Part shown: piece after piece, positions 19,126-28,152 of the stretch
Layout of the letters: every line of letters begins with the position of its first letter
Position numbering within the stretch: position 1 is the stretch's first letter
NCBI RefSeq assembly: GCF_042646165.1
Contig: NZ_JBHRTC010000007.1
DNA length: 64,000 bases
Strand: one strand, 5' to 3'
Source: Microbaculum marinum
GTDB lineage: Bacteria; Pseudomonadota; Alphaproteobacteria; Rhizobiales; Tepidamorphaceae
Notes under the pieces: generated by a model
What the model saw: only the letters and a program-made list of their open reading frames with translations
The model's database searches: none
What the model was told of the DNA's origin: nothing
Made by a program: the position numbers and the translations under genes

Positions 19126-21674
19126 TCGGTTTCGGTGCCCGGGACCGGCGGTGCGCCGGGCCCGCCTCTGGTCAGTGCTGCCTCGAGACGATCGATATCG
19201 CGCAAGTGGACGTCTCGCTGCGGGAACGGGATCTCGATGTTCGCCTCGCGCAGGCGCTTCAGGATCTCGAAGCGGAAGTCGCTGCGCACCGTCAGCGTCG
19301 TGTTCACGTCACCGATATAGGCAAAGAGGTTAAAGACCAGCGAAGAATCGCCGAAATCCATGAAATAGACGCGCGGCTCCGGGTAGGCGAGGACGTCGGG
19401 ATGGGCCCGCGCTATGGCGAGCAGGATGTCGCGCACCTGCTCGGGGTCGGCGCTGTAGCTGACGCCGATCGGCACGATGACGCGGCCCATCATGCTGGAA
19501 TGCATCCAGTTCTTCACCGTACCGGTGATCAGGTCGGAGTTCGGCACGATGACGGTCGCCCGGTCGAAGGTCTCGATCTCGGTGGAGCGGATCGAGATCT
19601 TGCGCACGTTGCCCTGATCCGCCCCGACGACGATCCAGTCGCCCTCCTTGATCGGCCGCTCCGCCAGCAGGATCAGGCCCGAGACGAAGTTGTTGACGAT
19701 CGATTGCAGGCCGAAGCCGATGCCGACGGACAGGGCGCCGGCGACGATCGCGACGTTCTGCAGATTGAAGCCGAGATAGGTGACCGCGAAGATCGCGGTG
19801 ATGATGATGCCGATGTAGCCGACGATGGTGCGGATCGAGTTGCGCAGGCCCAGATCGAGCTTGGTGTTCGGCAGGAAGCGGACGCCGAGCCACTTCTGCA
19901 GGGCCCGGGTCGCCACGAGACCGATCGCGAGGATGATCAGCGCCGCCAGGATCGACGACAGCGAAATCGTGACGTTGCCGATACGAAGGCCGAAGAACGC
20001 CTTCTGGATCCAGATTCGCCAGGCGCCGGTGTCGAACCCCCAGGGCAGCAGGACGAGCGTCGCGCCGAGCACGATGACCGCCAGCCGCAGGGCGCCGCTG
20101 GCGATCAGTGCGAACTGCATCGTGCCCGACTCTGAAATCCCGAACGCCGACGCGAGGGCGTAGCCGATCCGGCTCTCGGGCCGCAGGATCGTCTCAACCA
20201 GTTCCTCGATGAGACCGAGAAGCAGCCAGACGAGCGCAATGACCGCGCTTGCGAAGACGAGCTGGAGGATGATGAAATTCGCAAGGGCGATGTAGCCGGC
20301 GACCAGGGCGACCACCGAGACGGCCAGGACGATCCAAATCAGGCCCTTGAGCCAGGTCCATATCAGGCCCGCCTGTCCGTCTTCCGCTGCCGACCGACTC
20401 GGTCCCGCCAGCGACAGGCGCCATAGCCCCGTCGCGATCAGCGCGATCAGCAATATGTCCGTCAGCGCCCGCTTGGCGATCTCCAGCGACACCGGCGCGT
20501 ACAGGATTTCGTTGGCCTTCTCCAGATAGACGCCGATCCCCAGGACCGCCGCGATCGCGGTGATCGTCACCACGGTCTGGGCGGCCAGGGCGTCGGACAG
20601 ATCGAGTAGCCGCCAGCCCGGGCGAAGCGGCGCGCACAGGGCGCGGGACAATCCGAACAGAAATGCGAATACCGCAACGGCGGCGATCACACCGCGGTTG
20701 AGGTCGACGAGCCTCTCGGAGACGAGCCCGCTGGCGTTGAGCGCGACGAAGAGGACCCACGCCGCCATCACGGGGATGAGCCCGTCGGTGAAGACGACGA
20801 GGACCGCCCGCGACAACTTGCGCAGCCGCGGCACTTCATCGGACTCGCCGAGGGCCGGTGCGAACCGCCGCACGTAGCGACGAAGGTAGAAGCCGACCAG
20901 CACGGCTCCGAGAGCGGCGCCCAGCAGGATCAATATGGCCTGCGTGTTGACGTTGCGGGCGGCGATCGACCAGGAATCGTCGAACAGGATGCCGAACGAC
21001 CGGCTGACGCGGGGCAGCGCCTGGATTCCCTCCAGCCACAGGTTCGGGTTCAGGACGCTCTGGCTCTGGACGGTGAGCGACCTCGTGAAGCGGGCGCGTC
21101 GCAGGCTGGCCGTATCGCGGATGACCTGTTCGGCCTGGACGATCGCGATCCTGACCTTCTTCAGTGCGGTATCGGCTCGGGCGAGCGCAGCGGATTCCGC
21201 GGCGCGGCGTTCGGCGATGTCGGGCGCTTCGGGTGGTTCTCCCTCCGCCGGGGCGGGTCCGAGCTGGTTGAGGCGATCCTGTATGGCAGCAACTTCGGGG
21301 GCAAGCTCGCTCTCCAGCCTGCGGGCGTCCTCGATCACCTCCTCGGCGCGCGCGCGCTGGCGGCTGAGCTGGTCCTCGCTGATGCTCTCCCGGTCGATCG
21401 CCAGCGCCATGTTGTCGAGCTCGACCTTCCACGCATCCGCCAGCTCTCCGGCCGCGCTGCGACCGACGGGCAGAGGCGCCGCCGGCGACGCGGACGGCGC
21501 AGTATCGGGGGTCGTTGAGCCGGGCTCCGCAGGGTCAGAGGAGTCCGTCGCCGGCCCGGACTGCGTACCGGACTGCGTGCCGGACTGCTGGGCGCCGAGC
21601 GGGGTCTGCCCGACCAGGATCAACGCAAACAGGGCGACCAGTGCCGCAATCACCCGCCCGTGTCGGGGTGTCAT
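19122..21674 (-). CDS. Large mechanosensitive channel of the MscS superfamily with DUF3772 domain
   Basis: The 850-residue protein has a signal peptide (MTPRHGRVIAALVALFALILV), a periplasmic DUF3772-like coiled-coil region (about 65-190) and about eleven membrane spans. The MscS pore and beta domain follow (about 600-800): NVAIVAGALSVGIGFGLQSIVNNFVSG, then ERPIKEGDWIVVGADQGNV and FDRATVIVPNSDLI. It would open in the inner membrane under hypo-osmotic stress. ATG 21674 was chosen over an upstream start because it begins the signal peptide directly. The downstream CAP lipoprotein is coupled to it. Confidence 0.93.
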   Translation of the reverse strand: MTPRHGRVIAALVALFALILVGQTPLGAQQSGTQSGTQSGPATDSSDPAEPGSTTPDTAPSASPAAPLPVGRSAAGELADAWKVELDNMALAIDRESISEDQLSRQRARAEEVIEDARRLESELAPEVAAIQDRLNQLGPAPAEGEPPEAPDIAERRAAESAALARADTALKKVRIAIVQAEQVIRDTASLRRARFTRSLTVQSQSVLNPNLWLEGIQALPRVSRSFGILFDDSWSIAARNVNTQAILILLGAALGAVLVGFYLRRYVRRFAPALGESDEVPRLRKLSRAVLVVFTDGLIPVMAAWVLFVALNASGLVSERLVDLNRGVIAAVAVFAFLFGLSRALCAPLRPGWRLLDLSDALAAQTVVTITAIAAVLGIGVYLEKANEILYAPVSLEIAKRALTDILLIALIATGLWRLSLAGPSRSAAEDGQAGLIWTWLKGLIWIVLAVSVVALVAGYIALANFIILQLVFASAVIALVWLLLGLIEELVETILRPESRIGYALASAFGISESGTMQFALIASGALRLAVIVLGATLVLLPWGFDTGAWRIWIQKAFFGLRIGNVTISLSSILAALIILAIGLVATRALQKWLGVRFLPNTKLDLGLRNSIRTIVGYIGIIITAIFAVTYLGFNLQNVAIVAGALSVGIGFGLQSIVNNFVSGLILLAERPIKEGDWIVVGADQGNVRKISIRSTEIETFDRATVIVPNSDLITGTVKNWMHSSMMGRVIVPIGVSYSADPEQVRDILLAIARAHPDVLAYPEPRVYFMDFGDSSLVFNLFAYIGDVNTTLTVRSDFRFEILKRLREANIEIPFPQRDVHLRDIDRLEAALTRGGPGAPPVPGTETE

Positions 21675-21743
21675 TCGCAACCTCACGTTAGCTTTGCGAG
21701 GCACAATAGACGGGATATTCCGGCCGGACGAGGGCGGCACGCC

Positions 21744-22382
21744 CTAGACCGTGGTCCGGCGCCGCGACGAGCGCGACTTCCAGGCCAGCCCGGCCAGCAG
21801 GGCGACCGCCACGAGGAGCACGATCGCCAGGACGGTCCCCTGCCAGTGACCGAGATGACGGACGAGGTTGCGGACGCCGGCGGTATGGTCGGCAAGGTAG
21901 TAGGCGCCGAACCCCCAGGTCCCAACCCAGAGGAAGCCGCCGATAGCGTTGAGGACCAGGAATCGCGGCCAGGCCATGCCGGCCGTTCCGGCGACCAGGC
22001 CGTTGAGCTGGCGCAGGATGTCGAAGAACCGAGCAAAAACGACGGCGACCGGTCCGAAGCGGGCGAACACCGATTCGACCTTCTCGAACCGCGCCGGAGT
22101 CATGCCGATGCGGCCCCCGTAGCGCAGGATCAGGGAGCGGCCGAACCTTCGCCCGATCCAGTACCCGACGCTGTCGCCGGCGACGGCTCCGACCCATGCC
22201 CAGACGGCCAGACCGATCATCGAAATCTCGCCGCGCGCGGCGAGCGCGCCGGAGACGACGAGCAGGCTTTCGCCCGGCAGCGGCGCGCCGAAGGATTCCA
22301 GGAAGATCACCGCGGCGACGGTGATCGGCCCGTGCGCCTTGATGTAGCCTTCCGCGTCGATGAGCAGCGATTCGTACGCCAT
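21744..22382 (-). CDS. DedA family membrane protein
   Basis: This 212-residue protein has the SNARE-associated/DedA core: FLESFGAPLPGESLLVVSGALAARG, WVGAVAGDSVGYWIGRRFG, then FARFGPVAVVFARFFDILRQLNGLVAG and PRFLVLNAIGGFLWVGTWGFGAYY. DedA proteins are inner-membrane lipid transporters (C55-P or phospholipid scramblases) that support envelope homeostasis. It lies 69 bp upstream of the MscS gene on the same strand and is divergent from the TauE gene. Confidence 0.93.
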   Translation of the reverse strand: MAYESLLIDAEGYIKAHGPITVAAVIFLESFGAPLPGESLLVVSGALAARGEISMIGLAVWAWVGAVAGDSVGYWIGRRFGRSLILRYGGRIGMTPARFEKVESVFARFGPVAVVFARFFDILRQLNGLVAGTAGMAWPRFLVLNAIGGFLWVGTWGFGAYYLADHTAGVRNLVRHLGHWQGTVLAIVLLVAVALLAGLAWKSRSSRRRTTV

Positions 22383-22552
22383 CGCTCCAGTCTAGCGCCA
22401 TTCCGTCCGGCATTCGCAAAGATGTCTCCGCTCGCAGGACGGGGTTGCGCCACACGCATTTGCAAAGACCCGTTGGGCGGGGCAGTCTGCCATCAAATCC
22501 CGGCTCCATCTCCCCTCCGCCGGCTTCCGCCAACCATCAAAAGCGGTCTTCC

Positions 22553-23308
22553 ATGTCCGATACAGCCGTGCTCGAGCCGCGCATACTGGCGGCCCTGGCC
22601 GCGATCTATCTGCTCGGCGGGTTCGTGAAGGGGGCGGCCGCCTTCGGTCAGCCGCTGTTCACCATCCCTCTGTCGAGCCTGATGCTGCCTGTGCCGACGG
22701 CCATCGCCATTTCGGTCGTGCCGGTCTTCGTTTCCAACATCCTGCAGCTGTTCCAGAATTTCGCGGTCTGGCGCGAGGCGCTGCCGTACTGGCCGTTCTA
22801 CCTGACGCTCCTGATCGGCATGGTGATCGGCCTGCAGGCGCTGACGTCCGTGGATCAGGAGGCGCTGCTGATGGTGATCGGAGCACTGATCCTGGCCTTC
22901 GTCGTCACGCGGCTGATCGACCGGCGCGGCCACCTGCCGCCGCCGCCGGGGCGCGTGGTCATGTCGGCAACCGGCTTCCTGTCCGGACTGGCCGCCGGAA
23001 CGGCGTCCTTCGTGGCGTTTCCCTCACTGCTGATGTTCACCTCCTACGACCTTGACCGAAGGGTGTTCGCCTTCCTCACCTGCGTCATGTTCATCATCGT
23101 CACCGTTACGCTGTCGGGCGGACTGGCGGCCTTCGGCCTGTACGGCCGCGCCGAACTCCTGACGGGCGCGCTGTGCATCGCGCCGTCAGCCGTCGGACAG
23201 GTGATCGGGCAGCGCATTCGCGACCGGATATCGGACCGCCTGCTGCGGCGCATCATGCTTGCCCTGCTGGCGGGCATCGCCATCAGCCTTGTGCTGCGCG
23301 GCCTGTAG
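22553..23308 (+). CDS. TauE/SafE family anion permease
   Basis: This 251-residue membrane protein has seven or eight spans and the family's repeated motifs GGFVKGAAAFGQPLFTIPL and ATGFLSGLAAGTASF. TauE/SafE proteins export sulfite, sulfoacetate and similar organosulfur or small anions. ATG 22553 begins the recognisable domain; the frame is open upstream but shows no family sequence. The 170-bp divergent region carries a near-perfect direct repeat (ATTCGCAAAGA at 22412, ATTTGCAAAGA at 22458) of unknown role. Confidence 0.88.
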   Translation: MSDTAVLEPRILAALAAIYLLGGFVKGAAAFGQPLFTIPLSSLMLPVPTAIAISVVPVFVSNILQLFQNFAVWREALPYWPFYLTLLIGMVIGLQALTSVDQEALLMVIGALILAFVVTRLIDRRGHLPPPPGRVVMSATGFLSGLAAGTASFVAFPSLLMFTSYDLDRRVFAFLTCVMFIIVTVTLSGGLAAFGLYGRAELLTGALCIAPSAVGQVIGQRIRDRISDRLLRRIMLALLAGIAISLVLRGL

Positions 23309-23364
23309 CGCCCTTGACACCCGGTATCGGCTTTGTGCTTACCTAGGGTACGGAAGGAAGGCGC

Positions 23365-25455
23365 ATGAAGTATTCTTACATTGCAGCCACGCTGGCGATT
23401 TGCGCGGGCGCGATTCCCCTGCTGACGGTGTCCGGGACCGCGCAGGCGGGTTCAAACCCGCCGTTCAAGCAGACCGAAACGCGCGAATCATGCGATTCCT
23501 ACGACTCGCTGAAACAGCCCTTCTTCGGAGAACTGCACCTCCATACGAGCTATTCCTTCGACGCCTACACCCTGTCGGTGCGCAACGATCCGAATGCGGC
23601 ATACGAGTTCGCCAAGGGCGGCGAGATCAAGCTGCCGGCCGCGTCCGCCAGGGGCGGCGGACCGCAGACGCGGACCGCCCAGTTGCGCCGGCCGATCGAC
23701 TTTGCCGCCGTCACCGACCATTCCGAACTGCTCGGTCCGATGGAGATCTGCACCCGGTCGCCAAAGGGGACGACAGGGCGCGACAGCCTGCAGTGCCGTC
23801 AGATGCGCACCGGCGAAGTGCGGCCGGGGAACCCGAACTCGTTCAATCCCACCGGCGTTGCCGCCCTCTGGGCGGCCAATCCGATCGCCCGCCCCAACGG
23901 CGCCGGTCCGCTGCGCCCGCTTTGCAACGGCGCCAACTGCAAGGCGGCGGACGTCTCCATCTGGCAGTCGATCCAGGAGGCCGCCGAAACGCACTACGAT
24001 CGCAGTTCCGACTGCAAGTTCACCACCTTCGTGGGCTACGAGTACACGGCCCAGCCGCTCGGCAGCAATCTGCACCGCAACGTCATCTTCCGGAACGCGG
24101 ACGTTCCGTTCCTGCCGGTGAGCAACGTGACCACGCGGGGGCCGTATCCGCCGGTTCTCTGGAAGAAGCTGCGGAACCGCTGCGTCGACAAACCGGGGTC
24201 CGACTGCGATGTGCTCACCATTCCGCACAATGCCAACCTGTCCGGCGGGATGATGTTCCCGGATCCGGCGGACGAGGAGGAGGCGGCCGAGCGGGCGTTC
24301 TTCGAGCCGCTGACCGAGATCTACCAGCACAAGGCGGCGTCCGAGTGCCGGTACGACCGGGAGGCCCAGCACGGGGTCCAGACCAAGGACCCGCTGTGCA
24401 CCTTCGAGCAGATGATCAACGACATTCTCGCGCCGCAGGCCGATCCGCCCGACATCTACAACTTTCCGCCGCGCAACATGGTGCGCAACGCGCTCAAGGA
24501 CGGCATGGCGCTGGCCGAAGGTCTCGGCGGCACCAATCCCTTCAAGTACGGCCTGATCGCCTCGACCGACAGCCACAACGGCGATCCGGGCGATACGGTG
24601 GAGCAGGACTTCCAGGGACATGCGGGAAGTACCGACGCCCCGGTGATCCCGATGCTCTCCAACGTGCGGCTCGGACCCGGCGGCCTGGCGGTGGCATGGG
24701 CCGAGGAGAATTCCCGCGACTCGATCTTCGAAGCGCTGCGCCGGAAGGAAACCTACGGCACCAGCGGGACCCGGCCGGTGGTTCGGTTCTTCGCGGGCTG
24801 GGACTACGAGTCCGGCATGTGCGGGCAATCCGACCGGATCCAGCTCGGCTATGACGGCGGCGTCCCGATGGGGGGCGACCTGTCGGTGCCTCCGGACCAG
24901 GGGGACAAGCCGCGGTTCATGGTGGCCGCGCTGCGCGACACCAACAGCGCCAGGCTGGAGCGCGTCCAGATCGTCAAGGGATGGGTGACGGAGAGCGGCA
25001 AGACCCGTGAACGCGTCTACGACGTGGCGGGGCGCGAACGAAAGTATTCGAGGAAGTACATCCAGAAGGTGTGCGACGCGCAGGCGGCCAGCATCGGCCA
25101 GCCCACCGTGTCGCTGCCGACCCGCGGCGCCAACGAGCTCTGCACGGTCTGGACCGACGAGGATTTCAGGTCCGACCGGCCGGCGTTCTACTACGTGCGG
25201 GTTCTGGAGACGCCGGTCTGCCGGTGGAGCACACTGAGCTGCCAGTCCGCGGGGGTGAATCCCTTTGCCCGGCCGAAGGTGTGCCAGCGCCAGGCGACGC
25301 GCGCCAACAATGCGGCGGCGCGGGCCGGCGAGATCGGATGGGGCGAGGTGCCCTTCGACGTCTGTTGCCTGACAGAGCAGAACGATCCGTTCTTCGAGCC
25401 TGCCATTCAGGAGCGCGCCTGGACCTCGCCGGTCTGGTATGCCCCCGGGGGCTGA
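23365..25455 (+). CDS. DUF3604 domain protein, PHP-like putative metallo-hydrolase
   Basis: The 696-residue exported protein has a Sec signal (cleavage after AQA near residue 28) and then the DUF3604 fold. PHP-like metal-ligand motifs are visible: FGELHLHTSYSFDAYT, FAAVTDHSE, TIPHNANLSGG and IASTDSHNG. Cysteine pairs are frequent in the second half, in keeping with a periplasmic location. The family has no settled substrate. It heads an operon with a parvulin and a HupE/UreJ-like membrane protein; the next gene overlaps it by 17 bp. Confidence 0.92.
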   Translation: MKYSYIAATLAICAGAIPLLTVSGTAQAGSNPPFKQTETRESCDSYDSLKQPFFGELHLHTSYSFDAYTLSVRNDPNAAYEFAKGGEIKLPAASARGGGPQTRTAQLRRPIDFAAVTDHSELLGPMEICTRSPKGTTGRDSLQCRQMRTGEVRPGNPNSFNPTGVAALWAANPIARPNGAGPLRPLCNGANCKAADVSIWQSIQEAAETHYDRSSDCKFTTFVGYEYTAQPLGSNLHRNVIFRNADVPFLPVSNVTTRGPYPPVLWKKLRNRCVDKPGSDCDVLTIPHNANLSGGMMFPDPADEEEAAERAFFEPLTEIYQHKAASECRYDREAQHGVQTKDPLCTFEQMINDILAPQADPPDIYNFPPRNMVRNALKDGMALAEGLGGTNPFKYGLIASTDSHNGDPGDTVEQDFQGHAGSTDAPVIPMLSNVRLGPGGLAVAWAEENSRDSIFEALRRKETYGTSGTRPVVRFFAGWDYESGMCGQSDRIQLGYDGGVPMGGDLSVPPDQGDKPRFMVAALRDTNSARLERVQIVKGWVTESGKTRERVYDVAGRERKYSRKYIQKVCDAQAASIGQPTVSLPTRGANELCTVWTDEDFRSDRPAFYYVRVLETPVCRWSTLSCQSAGVNPFARPKVCQRQATRANNAAARAGEIGWGEVPFDVCCLTEQNDPFFEPAIQERAWTSPVWYAPGG

Positions 25456-26494
25456 AACGCCGGCGCGGTCTCGGCGGATGCTGCCCGCGCTGATACGCGC
25501 GCCGGTGCTGCACTTCGTCCTGCTCGGCGGCCTGCTGTTCCTGGCCGACACGGTCTGGCAGAACCGGACGGCGGCAGGCCATGCCGATGCTGCCGGGATC
25601 CCGCTGTCGATCTCGGCGAGCGACATCGACCAGATGCGCCGGGACTTCTTCGTCCAGAACAGGTTCCCTCCGACGCCCGAGCAGCTGTCCGCTGCCGTGG
25701 AGACGGCGATCGAGGAGGAAGTCCTCTATCGCGGAGCGCTCGATGCCGGGCTCGACCGCGACAACGAGGCGGTCCGGCAGCGTCTGGTGCAGCTGGCGCG
25801 CTTCGTGTCCGACGATCCCGACCAGGATCCGGAGGCGCTCTACCGGATCGCGCTGGACCTCGGGCTCGACCGCAGCGACCTCGTCGTGCGACGGCAGCTG
25901 TCCATGATGATGCGGCTTGCTGCGGCAAACACGCCGATGACCGGCGAGACGCCGCCCGACGATGCGGAACTCGAAGCCTATCTGCGCGACAATCCGGAAA
26001 AGTTCGTCCGGCCGCGCCGCGTCAGGATCACGCACGTCTACTTCAGCGAGGATACGCACGGCGCGGCGGCGCGGCGACGGGCAGACAAGGTTCTTCGATC
26101 GCTGCGTGACGGACGCCTCGGTCCGGACCAGGCGGTCGAGGCCGGCGATCCGTTTCTGCTCGGTCACCATCTGCCATGGCGGACGTCGACCGAACTCGAG
26201 ATCCATTTCGGCCCCTCCTTTGCCGAGGCGACGGACGACCTGAAGCCGGGAACGTGGTCCGGACCGGTCAGGTCCGGGTACGGCTGGCACCTGATTCGCA
26301 TCGATGACGTCGAGCCGGCCAGCCTGCCGCCTTTGGCCGAGATCCGCGACAGGGTGCTGGCGACCGTCATAGCCGATCGTCGCGAATGGCGGGTGCGCGA
26401 AACGGTGGAACAGATGCGGTCCCAGTATCGCATAGAGGTCGAGTGGCCGTCCCCCGACCGGGTGTCGGCAACGGGGGTCCGGAGCGATGGCTAG
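25439..26494 (+). CDS. Membrane-anchored PpiC-type (parvulin) peptidyl-prolyl isomerase
   Basis: The 351-residue protein has one N-terminal anchor (ALIRAPVLHFVLLGGLLFLA), a SurA-like helical region (residues 55-170) and a parvulin-like domain (about 190-300) with RRVRITHVYFSED, FLLGHHLPWRT and GTWSGPVRSGYGWHLIRIDD. It would assist folding of the exported DUF3604 partner. ATG 25439 overlaps the upstream gene; a second ATG at 25478 begins right at the anchor and is an alternative start. It overlaps the next gene by 8 bp. Confidence 0.88.
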   Translation: MPPGAETPARSRRMLPALIRAPVLHFVLLGGLLFLADTVWQNRTAAGHADAAGIPLSISASDIDQMRRDFFVQNRFPPTPEQLSAAVETAIEEEVLYRGALDAGLDRDNEAVRQRLVQLARFVSDDPDQDPEALYRIALDLGLDRSDLVVRRQLSMMMRLAAANTPMTGETPPDDAELEAYLRDNPEKFVRPRRVRITHVYFSEDTHGAAARRRADKVLRSLRDGRLGPDQAVEAGDPFLLGHHLPWRTSTELEIHFGPSFAEATDDLKPGTWSGPVRSGYGWHLIRIDDVEPASLPPLAEIRDRVLATVIADRREWRVRETVEQMRSQYRIEVEWPSPDRVSATGVRSDG

Positions 26495-27524
26495 GGGCTT
26501 TCGATTGGGACTCGTACCGGTTCTTGGCGTCCTGGCGCTGCTGCTCCTCTCGGCGGCGGGCGAGCTGGCGGCGCATCCGCTTGCGCCGTCGCTGCTGGAA
26601 ATCGTCGAAGGCGGGGCGGGCCAGGTTGACGTGCGGTGGAAGACGCCCGCCAACAAGGTTCCCGGCAGCGACCTCCGACCGTCGCTGCCGGCGCATTGCC
26701 AGCCGGACGGCGGCGTCCTACAGGAAGCCGCCGGCACGGCCATCGTCCAGCGCTGGCGGGTCGTCTGTTCGGCCCCGCTGCCCGGCAGCACCGTCGGCGT
26801 CGACGGCATCGCGTCGAGCAAGGCCGACGTGATCCTGCGACTGACGCTTGCCGACGAACAGGTGGTGAGCACCGTTCTGACCGCGGACCGGCCGACCTTC
26901 GTCGTACCCGACAGCGGCGGGCCTGGAACCGTGCTGCGCAGCTACGCGACCCTCGGAGTAGAACATATCCTGTCGGGCCCCGATCACCTGCTCTTCGTCC
27001 TCGGACTGATGCTGCTGGTGGCGAGCGGACGTCAGCTTCTGTGGACGGTGACGGCGTTTACCGCCGGCCACAGCGTCACGCTGTCGCTGGCGGTCCTCGG
27101 GTTCGTCAACGTCCCCTCGGGGCCGGTCGAAGCGCTGATCGCGCTGAGCATCCTGATCGTCGCGGTGGAAGCCGTGCGCGGTCCATCGGAGCGCCCCACA
27201 GCCCTGCGCCGGTTTCCCTGGGCGATCGCCTTCGCCTTCGGCCTGCTGCACGGCTTCGGCTTCGCCGGTGCGCTGGCCGAGATCGGCTTGCCCGCCGGAG
27301 AGATCCCGCTGGCGCTGTTCTCGTTCAACCTCGGCATCGAGATCGGCCAGCTGATGTTCTGCGCGGTCGTGATCGGGCTCTACATGGCCGCAAGCCGACT
27401 GCCGTTCGAACGGGCCTCACAGCTCGTCCCGGCCCGCCGGGCCGCCGCCTACGTGATCGGCACCCTCGCCGCCTACTGGGTGTTCGAGCGGACGGCAGCG
27501 ACGCTGGCGCCGCTGATCGCCTGA
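26487..27524 (+). CDS. HupE/UreJ-like membrane protein (HupE/UreJ_2 type)
   Basis: The 345-residue protein has a signal peptide, an extracytoplasmic beta-rich part (about 30-150) and six spans beginning with LGVEHILSGPDHLLFVLGLMLL. FTAGHSVTLSLAVLGFV and FAFGLLHGFGFAGALAEIGLP continue the family pattern. The conserved His residues in H-x-x-x-G-x-D-H and GHS may bind a metal such as nickel or copper. It closes the DUF3604-parvulin-HupE operon and faces a convergent monooxygenase gene 7 bp away. Confidence 0.9.
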   Translation: MARGFRLGLVPVLGVLALLLLSAAGELAAHPLAPSLLEIVEGGAGQVDVRWKTPANKVPGSDLRPSLPAHCQPDGGVLQEAAGTAIVQRWRVVCSAPLPGSTVGVDGIASSKADVILRLTLADEQVVSTVLTADRPTFVVPDSGGPGTVLRSYATLGVEHILSGPDHLLFVLGLMLLVASGRQLLWTVTAFTAGHSVTLSLAVLGFVNVPSGPVEALIALSILIVAVEAVRGPSERPTALRRFPWAIAFAFGLLHGFGFAGALAEIGLPAGEIPLALFSFNLGIEIGQLMFCAVVIGLYMAASRLPFERASQLVPARRAAAYVIGTLAAYWVFERTAATLAPLIA

Positions 27525-27531
27525 GCAGCCG

Positions 27532-27837
27532 TCAGGCGTCGTCCCGGCTCGCCACTTCGACCGAGGTGAACAGGTCGACCGGCGGCGCGACGAGTGTCTT
27601 TGCCGCCTCGAAGAAGCGTGCCGTGGCCGGGGAGGCGTTGTGGCGGTCCTTGGCCGCTTCATCCACGAACCGCTCGTAGGTCGTGAATATCGTCGGCTCG
27701 CCCAGCGACCGGCTGACGAAGAAGCCGACCGTGTCCGGCTCATGGTCGCGGACGTAGGCGGCGACATCCCGCAGCGCCTCTTCCAGCGCATCCTCCGAAC
27801 CTTCCACCGCGCGAATGACGGCTGTGATGGTGATCAT
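27532..27837 (-). CDS. Antibiotic biosynthesis monooxygenase (ABM) domain protein
   Basis: This 101-residue single-domain protein reads MITITAVIRAVEGSEDALEEAL, then EPDTVGFFVSRSLGEPTIFTTYERFVDEAAKDRHN, the usual ABM/YgiN pattern with its conserved His near residue 70. Such proteins form ferredoxin-like dimers and act as cofactor-independent oxygenases or quinol monooxygenases. The ATG at 27837 begins the domain directly. It is transcribed away from the ABC operon, so it probably has its own role. Confidence 0.88.
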   Translation of the reverse strand: MITITAVIRAVEGSEDALEEALRDVAAYVRDHEPDTVGFFVSRSLGEPTIFTTYERFVDEAAKDRHNASPATARFFEAAKTLVAPPVDLFTSVEVASRDDA

Positions 27838-28152
27838 GATCGTCCTTTCCTCGTTGCGCCGCGGGCGGACAGAGGCTGGCCGCGCCGGCATGCCGCGCCG
27901 GTGCCACCCCCGTGGCCCACGGCATGACGTTTCATCGTCTGGAGCCGGCCCCGCGACGGGACTGCCCAGTTCTTGTGCAAGGCGGATCGAGAAGCGCCCA
28001 TGCTGTGAACATGCATCTGAAATAATCCATATAAAACATACGTTTGACCAGACTCAGCCCGTTCCTTGTGCAGCTACAATGATCGCCTTGACTTGGGAAT
28101 TCCCTACTATTCAAACTCATATAGTTGAAAAAGCAACTAATGAGGTTGGCTG
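27838..28152. other. Promoter region of the amide/urea operon
   Basis: This 315-bp divergent region is GC-rich near 27838-28000 and clearly AT-rich from 28010 to 28152, the expected place for the operon promoter. It holds the inverted repeat at 28110-28129. A GC-rich 10-base unit (GCCGCGCCGG) is repeated in tandem around 27878-27900. No clear sigma-70 spacing and no guanidine-riboswitch-like sequence was found. No small gene is convincing. Confidence 0.55.
28110..28129. promoter_or_regulatory. Candidate operator: inverted repeat upstream of the amide/urea operon
   Basis: TTCAAACT and AGTTGAA face each other across a 5-base spacer (one unpaired A), ending 24 bp before the start codon of the binding-protein gene. 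A very similar sequence occurs at 40754-40772 in the isochorismatase/AmiC intergenic region. A binding site for the nearby MarR regulator is possible but unproven. Confidence 0.5.

Noticed and set aside
23488..25626. 712-codon antisense frame opposite the DUF3604 gene
   Set aside because: The DUF3604 frame has signal peptide and metal motifs; the antisense frame is composition-driven.
27838..28152. Guanidine or other riboswitch before the amide/urea operon
   Set aside because: I looked for the conserved guanidine-I type blocks and found none; only the inverted repeat is supported.
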